This document shows positions 59,282-64,000 of a stretch of 64,000 nt of DNA, in pieces; the first letter of the stretch is position 1, and the number at the start of each line of letters is the position of its first letter. This DNA comes from CAIKMD01 sp963729935 (lineage in GTDB: Bacteria > Pseudomonadota > Alphaproteobacteria > ATCC43930 > CGMCC-115725). The position numbers and the translations under genes are program-made. The DNA lies in assembly GCA_963729935.1 (NCBI GenBank), contig CAVSPW010000012.1, positions 62,001 through 126,000 of the forward strand. Direction: 5' to 3'. The notes beneath the pieces are model-generated. The model worked only from the letters and a program-made list of their open reading frames with translations. It was not told the origin of the DNA and made no database searches.

Positions 59282-60286
59282 ATGGAATTCGGCGTTTTCG
59301 ATCATCTCGACCGCTCCGGCCTGCCGCTCGCGGATTATTACGAATCGCGCCTCAAAATCATCGAGGCCTATGACCGCAATGGGTTTTACGCCTATCACGT
59401 CGCCGAGCATCATTCGACGCCTTTGGGCATGGCGCCGAGCCCGAGCGTCTTCATGGCCGCGATCGCGCAGCGCACCCGCCGGCTCCGCTTCGGCCCGATG
59501 GTCTATGCGCTGCCGCTCTATCATCCGATCCGGATGATCGAGGAGATCTGCATGCTCGATCAGATGAGCCGCGGGCGCCTCGAAATCGGCTTCGGGCGCG
59601 GCTCCTCGCCGATCGAGCTGGGCTTTTTCGGCGAGAAGGGCGAGGAGTCGCAAGAGGTCTACGCCGAATCCTTCGAGCTCATCATGAAGGGCTTGACCGA
59701 GCGCAGCCTCACCTTCCACGGCAAGCATTTCAACTTCGACAATGTGCCAATGGAGCTTGAGCCCTATCAAAAGCCGCATCCGCCGATGTGGTACGGGCTG
59801 CACGCGCCCGAGAGCGCCGAGCGCGCGGCCAAGCGCGGGCTCAAGGTCATCGAGCTCGATTCACCGGCATCGACGCGGCTTTGCTTCGAGCGGTTTCGCG
59901 CGACCTGGCGCGCGGCGCGCGCGAGCGAGCCTTTGCCGCTGATGGGGATCGGACGCTTCATCGTCGTGGGCGAGAGCGACGAGGCCGCGCTCGCGCTGGC
60001 GCGGCGCGCCTATCGCCGCTGGCACGACAGCTTCACGTTTCTCTCAGCCGGCAGGAACTACACGCTCGTCCATCCGCGCCCGCCGCATTTCGACGAGGTC
60101 CTGGCCGACGGCCGCGGCATCGCCGGATCGCCGGCGACGGTGATCGCGTCCTTGCGCAACCAGATCGCCGAGACCGGCGCCAATTACTTCGTCGGGCAAT
60201 TCGCCTTCGGCGACATGACGACCGAGGAGACGCTCAACTCGATCGAGCTCTTCACGCGCAAAGTGATGCCGGCGCTGCGCGATTAG
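59282..60286 (+). CDS. Luciferase-like (LLM class) flavin-dependent monooxygenase, second gene
   Basis: A 334-residue member of the same superfamily. It shows MEFGVFDHLDRSGLPLADYY, GFYAYHVAEHHSTPLGMAPS, EEICMLDQMSRGRLEIGFGRG and GSPATVIASLRNQIAETGANYF. It is clearly different from the preceding gene, so the two are probably subunits or act on successive intermediates. It ends the plus-strand run; a hairpin follows at 60310-60334. Confidence 0.88.
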   Translation: MEFGVFDHLDRSGLPLADYYESRLKIIEAYDRNGFYAYHVAEHHSTPLGMAPSPSVFMAAIAQRTRRLRFGPMVYALPLYHPIRMIEEICMLDQMSRGRLEIGFGRGSSPIELGFFGEKGEESQEVYAESFELIMKGLTERSLTFHGKHFNFDNVPMELEPYQKPHPPMWYGLHAPESAERAAKRGLKVIELDSPASTRLCFERFRATWRAARASEPLPLMGIGRFIVVGESDEAALALARRAYRRWHDSFTFLSAGRNYTLVHPRPPHFDEVLADGRGIAGSPATVIASLRNQIAETGANYFVGQFAFGDMTTEETLNSIELFTRKVMPALRD

Positions 60287-60309
60287 GGCGCGTACACGTA
60301 CATTCTCTG

Positions 60310-60334
60310 GTCTGCTTCACCCCTAAGAGCAGAC
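60310..60334. terminator. Possible terminator hairpin
   Basis: GTCTGCT and AGCAGAC form a seven-base-pair stem with an 11-base loop between the convergent monooxygenase gene (ends 60286) and the LysR gene (ends 60408). There is no T run, so this is tentative. Confidence 0.35.
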
Positions 60335-60407
60335 ATTGAGGTCGATGTGCCGCGATGTCGGCCAAGTGCCAATAGCGGAAGTGGGTTGGCACGCATGCCT
60401 TGAAGGA

Positions 60408-61349
60408 TCAACGCCTACGGTGGCTCGATTTTGTCGGCGGATGGGCAATCGGAAACAGTTTTCGCATATGTATCGCCAGTAGTTCGCAGAAGGTTTCGGC
60501 GTAACGTGGCAGCGTGCGTCTTCGGTCCCACACGACGGCCAAGGGATCGGTGAGGGGCCTAGCTTCGTATGTGATACGAACGACATCCAATGCGTAGCGG
60601 TATGTCTGCATCGCCGAAGGGATAATCGCAATACCGAGACCCGCCTCTGCGAGCGCCATCAATGTGTGCGGCGCGCGGCTTTCGAGCAAAATCGCCGGCT
60701 TCAGCTTGGCAAGCCGGCATGCTGCATCAAAAGTCCTGCGAACCATGAAACCTGAGTCCACGACCAGCAGCGGATGCGATGTGAGACGACCAACGTCGAC
60801 CGTAGAGCCGTGCTCGAATTGAAACCGTGGATGGCTGGCCGCCACGAGTTCAAGCCCAGGCACGGGATGGAACCCCAGGTGCGAATCGGCAGCCCTCGCC
60901 GAATCGATCAAACTTATGCCAAGGTGAACCTCACCGCGTTCGAGCATTGCAAGCGTGTCGGCGCCGACCGATTCAACCAGTGTCACTTTCACGTTGGGAT
61001 AGCGTTTGACATAGAGCGGGAGAAAGGGCGCCAACGCCGTCTCGATTTGGACGGGCGACGCCGCCACGGTGAGCGACCCGGTATCGCCGCAACGAAGCAA
61101 TTCGGCCTGCTCGGTGAGCGAGCCGACCGAGCCCAGCACACTTCGGCAATACTCAAGCATTCGCTCTCCTGCTCCGGTCAGCACGAGGCGGCGTCCGACG
61201 CGATCGAACAATTTGAGTCCGAGTTGGTGCTGAAGTTCGCTGATTTGCCGCGACAACGCTGGCTGCGCGATGCGGAGTTTTTGCGCGGCCTTTGAGACCG
61301 TGCCCTGATCCACCACTGTGACGAACGTCCGCAGGTGCCTCAGCTCCAT
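60408..61349 (-). CDS. LysR-family transcriptional regulator
   Basis: A 313-residue LysR regulator. The winged helix is MELRHLRTFVTVVDQGTVSK, AAQKLRIAQPALSRQISEL (recognition helix), and LGLKLFDRVGRRLVLTGAGE. The effector domain has GSLTVAASPVQIETALAPFL and ERGEVHLGISLI. It is transcribed away from the SDR gene at 61565, which is the normal target arrangement, with an A+T-rich space and an inverted repeat between them. The effector is unknown. Confidence 0.92.
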   Translation of the reverse strand: MELRHLRTFVTVVDQGTVSKAAQKLRIAQPALSRQISELQHQLGLKLFDRVGRRLVLTGAGERMLEYCRSVLGSVGSLTEQAELLRCGDTGSLTVAASPVQIETALAPFLPLYVKRYPNVKVTLVESVGADTLAMLERGEVHLGISLIDSARAADSHLGFHPVPGLELVAASHPRFQFEHGSTVDVGRLTSHPLLVVDSGFMVRRTFDAACRLAKLKPAILLESRAPHTLMALAEAGLGIAIIPSAMQTYRYALDVVRITYEARPLTDPLAVVWDRRRTLPRYAETFCELLAIHMRKLFPIAHPPTKSSHRRR

Positions 61350-61379
61350 GAGACCTATCTATAGCGGGTCGGCATAAAA

Positions 61380-61407
61380 ATTCATCGTAAATATATATTG
61401 GACGAAT
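61380..61407. promoter_or_regulatory. Candidate LysR operator between divergent genes
   Basis: ATTCATC (61380-61386) and GACGAAT (61401-61407) form an inverted repeat with one mismatch, with an A+T-rich centre. It is 31 bases upstream of the LysR start and 158 before the SDR start, a common place for LysR binding. Confidence 0.4.
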
Positions 61408-61564
61408 AAATTCTTCCGCGGCAGCCTCTGCAACAAGGGCCACAACGCAGCCGCGACCGTTACGGATAACATGCTCGCTTCGTGCAACTCGCCGATCGCG
61501 CCGGCGTGCGAGGAGCGCCCCCTGACATTTGAGTAGCGATAGCGACCCAGGAGGGATTCCGGTC

Positions 61565-62308
61565 ATGTCCAGTAGCAAATACACAGCGTTGATTACAGGA
61601 TCCGGCAAGAACATCGGCAGAGCCTGCGCTTTTGCGCTCGCCAAGGCGGGGTGCAATGTCGTCGTCAATGGAGCGAACGATCGGACGGGAGCAGAAGCTG
61701 TGGCGAGTGATATTCGCGCGTTGGGGGCCGACGCGATCGTCGCAATGGGCGATGTTGGCAAGCGTAAGGATGCCATCCGCATCGCGCAGGCAGCCATCGA
61801 AGCCTTCGGCTCTGTCGATGTGCTGGTAAACAATGTTGCCGTCCGCCGGGACCAAAAATTTCTCGAGATGAGCGAAGATGATTGGCGCGATGCGATGGCC
61901 GTGAATTTCGATTCCACGTATTGGCTGTCGAGAGCGTGCTTACCGGGAATGCTCCAAAAGCGCTGGGGCAGGATCATCAACTTTACCGGCATGAATGCTA
62001 TGCGCGGCTACGATGGTTGGGCACATATCTCAGCGCCGAAACACGCGGTCTGGGGCTTGACCAAGGCACTCGCAAAGGAATTTGGCGCATCCGGCGTGAC
62101 TGCAAATGCTGTTTCGCCGGGACCGGTACTCGGTGAGTCGCATGATCCCGTCATGACCGCGCATATCTCATCCATGAAAGCTCGCGTTCCGATCGGGAGG
62201 GTTGGCACGCCCGCCGAAATCGCCGCCGTTGTGAGCTTTCTGGCGTCTCCGGACAGTTCATTCGTCAATGGCCAAATGATTCAGGTCAATGGAGGTGCTG
62301 AAAGCTAG
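61565..62308 (+). CDS. Short-chain dehydrogenase/reductase lacking the catalytic Tyr
   Basis: A 247-residue SDR. AGGAGG lies nine bases before the chosen ATG (SSSKYTALITG). The nucleotide part TALITGSGKNIGRACAFALA and VLVNNVAV are close to normal. In the active site the Ser strand reads IINFTGMNAMRG and the Tyr-x-x-x-Lys region reads AHISAPKHAV: Lys is kept, but the Tyr place holds Ile. The C-terminus FVNGQMIQVNGG is standard. Codon use here is less G+C-rich than in most neighbours. The product may have a different reaction or a role in binding only. Confidence 0.85.
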   Translation: MSSSKYTALITGSGKNIGRACAFALAKAGCNVVVNGANDRTGAEAVASDIRALGADAIVAMGDVGKRKDAIRIAQAAIEAFGSVDVLVNNVAVRRDQKFLEMSEDDWRDAMAVNFDSTYWLSRACLPGMLQKRWGRIINFTGMNAMRGYDGWAHISAPKHAVWGLTKALAKEFGASGVTANAVSPGPVLGESHDPVMTAHISSMKARVPIGRVGTPAEIAAVVSFLASPDSSFVNGQMIQVNGGAES

Positions 62309-62492
62309 CGCCCAACGTTTCATAAGGCAGCTTCCGCTCCAATCCCAACGGCTTCATCCCGATTGAGTTCGTGTATGGCAGCAGTGGTGTCTGCTATGGG
62401 TCATATGCGGTAATGCTCAGATCGAGCGGCATATCTCCGATCAGTCTACAAATCCCGACATCCGCGCCTTCGACGACTGTGCGCCCTGGCCT

Positions 62493-63350
62493 CTAAGACT
62501 TCGGCGCGAAAGTGACATCGCCGTAAAGGCAAGGCGCGGCGGCCTGGTCGAGCACCCACACCTTCGCAGAGTTGCCGTCGGCGGCGGGCGCGCCGCACAA
62601 GGTGACGGGCCCGGTGTCGTAGACGACCTGGCGGTTGACGCGGCTGATCGCGGCGATGCGGCGCTCCGGCATCTCGGTGCGGGCGAGTTCGAGCAACATC
62701 TGTCCCAGCAGCGAGGACTGCACGATGAGGCCGGGCGCGCCTTCGACCTCCATCACGTATTTGCGGTCGTAATGGATGCGGTGGCTGTTGAAGCGCAGCG
62801 CCGAATAGCGGAAGAGCAGCACCGGCGAGGGATCGAGCGTGCGCCGCCATTGCGGCGCCGGCAAGGACGGCGCCGACGCGGCTGCCGGCCCCTTCCCGTC
62901 GAAATAGACGAATTCGCGCTCCTCGGCGATGGCGAGGCCGCGCGGCGTCGTGGTCTCGCTGCGCTGGGTCATGCGCAGCACCGGCGCCTCTTGCGTGCCC
63001 GCGACCGTGACCTCCTTGATCCTGGTGACGCGCTTCACCTCGTCGCCGATGCGCACATCGCCCGGAAACTCGGTGCGGTCGCCGCCGATGCGCACGACGC
63101 CGAAGGGCACGGCCGGCATCCACGCGCTTTTGAGCGCCTGGCCGTCGGGGCGCATATTCTCGGGGCGATGGAGCGAGCCGAAATAGAGATCGGCCCAGCC
63201 CGGCGGCAGCACATCGCCCGGCTTCGCGGCCGGATTGGCGATGCCGAAAGTGGCGGCGAGCCGCGCCGCGGGCCCCGCAGTGACGATTTCGCTCGCAACC
63301 GGGCTCGAGGCGCCGACCGCGTTCTTCAAGGCCGTCAGGTCATAGCTCAT
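62493..63350 (-). CDS. MaoC/HTD2-like hot-dog dehydratase
   Basis: A 285-residue protein of the FAS1-like/HTD2 dehydratase type (the mesaconyl-CoA hydratase group). It starts MSYDLTALKNAVGASS and has LPPGWADLYFGSLHRPENM, GDEVKRVTRIKEVTVAGTQ, then a second half DPSPVLLFRYSALRFNSHRIHYDRKY with the Asn/His hydratase residues, and VEGAPGLIVQSSLLGQML. The ATG overlaps the stop of the molybdenum-hydroxylase large subunit, so both are in one unit. It probably adds water to an enoyl-CoA or similar thioester. Confidence 0.85.
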   Translation of the reverse strand: MSYDLTALKNAVGASSPVASEIVTAGPAARLAATFGIANPAAKPGDVLPPGWADLYFGSLHRPENMRPDGQALKSAWMPAVPFGVVRIGGDRTEFPGDVRIGDEVKRVTRIKEVTVAGTQEAPVLRMTQRSETTTPRGLAIAEEREFVYFDGKGPAAASAPSLPAPQWRRTLDPSPVLLFRYSALRFNSHRIHYDRKYVMEVEGAPGLIVQSSLLGQMLLELARTEMPERRIAAISRVNRQVVYDTGPVTLCGAPAADGNSAKVWVLDQAAAPCLYGDVTFAPKS

Positions 63351-64000
63351 CGCGCCCTCCTTGCCTCGTCGATCGCCCGCCACACACGCTCGGGCGTCGC
63401 CGGCATGTCGATATGGGTGACGCCCATGGGCGAGAGCGCGTCGACCACCGCGTTCATGATCGCGGCCAAGGCGCCGACATTCCCCGCCTCGCCCGCGCCC
63501 TTCACACCCAAAGGATTGGTCTTGGTCGGGACCGGATTCTCCTCGGTCTCGAAGGAGCACATATCGTCGGCGCGCGGCATGCCGTAATCCATGAAGGTGC
63601 CGGTCAGGACCTGGCCCGATTTCGGGTCATAGGTCAGATGCTCGGTGAAGCATTGGCCGATGCCCTGGCCGACGCCGCCATGGATCTGGCCCTCCAGGGT
63701 CAGCTTGTTGATGACGGTACCGACATCGTCGACGACGCAATAGCGCAGCACCTTGGACGCGCCGGTCTCGGGATCGATCTCGACCTCGCAGACATGGCAG
63801 CCATTGGGGAAGTTCGGGATCTCGGGATGAAAGCTTGAAGTCTCGTAAAGCCCGGTCTCGACTCCCTTGGGCAGGCGCGCGGCGAGATAGGCGGCTTGCG
63901 CCACCTCTTTCCATGCGACGGCTTTGTCGGTGCCGGTGATGCGGAAAAGCCCGGCGGCGAATTCGACGTCGCTCTCGTCCGTCTCCATCATATGCGCGGC
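63347..64000 (-). CDS. Molybdenum hydroxylase large subunit (CoxL/XdhC type), 3' end only
   Basis: The visible 217 codons are the C-terminus of an aldehyde-oxidase/xanthine-dehydrogenase large subunit; the reading frame runs off the window edge. It contains SFHPEIPNFPNGCHVCEVEID, LEGQIHGGVGQGIGQCFTEH and NPLGVKGAGEAGNVGALAAI, the last with the conserved catalytic Glu of the family. It is followed by a dehydratase gene. Whether its own small subunits lie beyond the edge, or are those at 51030-52426, cannot be told. Confidence 0.9.
   Translation of the reverse strand, partial: AAHMMETDESDVEFAAGLFRITGTDKAVAWKEVAQAAYLAARLPKGVETGLYETSSFHPEIPNFPNGCHVCEVEIDPETGASKVLRYCVVDDVGTVINKLTLEGQIHGGVGQGIGQCFTEHLTYDPKSGQVLTGTFMDYGMPRADDMCSFETEENPVPTKTNPLGVKGAGEAGNVGALAAIMNAVVDALSPMGVTHIDMPATPERVWRAIDEARRAR

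Noticed and set aside
1..64000. CRISPR arrays, insertion sequences, rRNA and tRNA genes
   Set aside because: No regularly spaced repeats, transposase motifs or RNA-gene signatures were found on reading through; an automated search could still find a short one.

Overview
The window is high-GC DNA from an alphaproteobacterium, probably of a Rhizobiales or Rhodospirillales type. The grounds are a FixJ/FixK pair with TTGA-N6-TCAA boxes, a GAAC-N7-GAAC LexA box of the alphaproteobacterial form, and gene families such as NDP-forming FerA-like ligases, LigJ and many orphan periplasmic binding proteins. I could not identify genus or species. No rRNA, tRNA, CRISPR array or insertion sequence was seen.

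Layout. (1) 68-4621: two divergent units. One strand carries an HpcH/HpaI aldolase, a cupin and an ABC-type binding protein; the other carries a LigJ-type 4-oxalomesaconate hydratase and a second cupin. This looks like lower protocatechuate/gallate 4,5-cleavage catabolism with a non-LigK aldolase. (2) 4703-11502: a low-oxygen (FixJ/FixK type) island with a tandem universal stress protein, a FixK-like regulator, a FixJ-like regulator, a kinase/ATPase fusion, PPK2, small membrane proteins (two are paralogues, one is a 33-residue microprotein) and three FNR/FixK boxes. (3) 11547-21548: CaiB transferase, a complete DctPQM TRAP transporter, a four-gene operon (cupin, iron ADH, 2-hydroxyacid dehydrogenase, MetE-like protein) and a CocE-type hydrolase. 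(4) 21564-30078: a hydroxycinnamoyl-CoA hydratase-lyase, a probable two-subunit acyl-CoA dehydrogenase, and five tandem paralogous binding proteins with no permease. (5) 30547-39888: a ThDP enzyme, an FAH-family hydrolase, an M24-fold protein, a FerA/FerB-like pair, an ABC-type binding protein and a TAXI protein without a signal peptide. (6) 39908-47928: two IVD-type acyl-CoA dehydrogenases, CaiB, alpha/beta hydrolase, SDR, MarR, amidohydrolase and another SDR. (7) 47990-49753: a Tox-REase-5 polymorphic toxin with a candidate immunity gene and a LexA box set between its -35 and -10 elements. (8) 49819-60286: an orphan binding protein, then a long plus-strand unit with two of three molybdenum-hydroxylase subunits, a CMD protein, a NicX-type ring-cleavage dioxygenase, a complete YehZYXW betaine-type ABC importer and two luciferase-like monooxygenases. 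(9) 60408-64000: LysR, a divergent SDR, a hot-dog dehydratase and the 3' end of a molybdenum-hydroxylase large subunit cut by the window edge.

Taken together the window is mainly an aromatic/heteroaromatic acid catabolic region rich in solute receptors and CoA-ester enzymes. A micro-oxic stress regulon and a small SOS-linked toxin locus are embedded in it. Family assignments rest on motifs and remembered family sequences; no database search was run.
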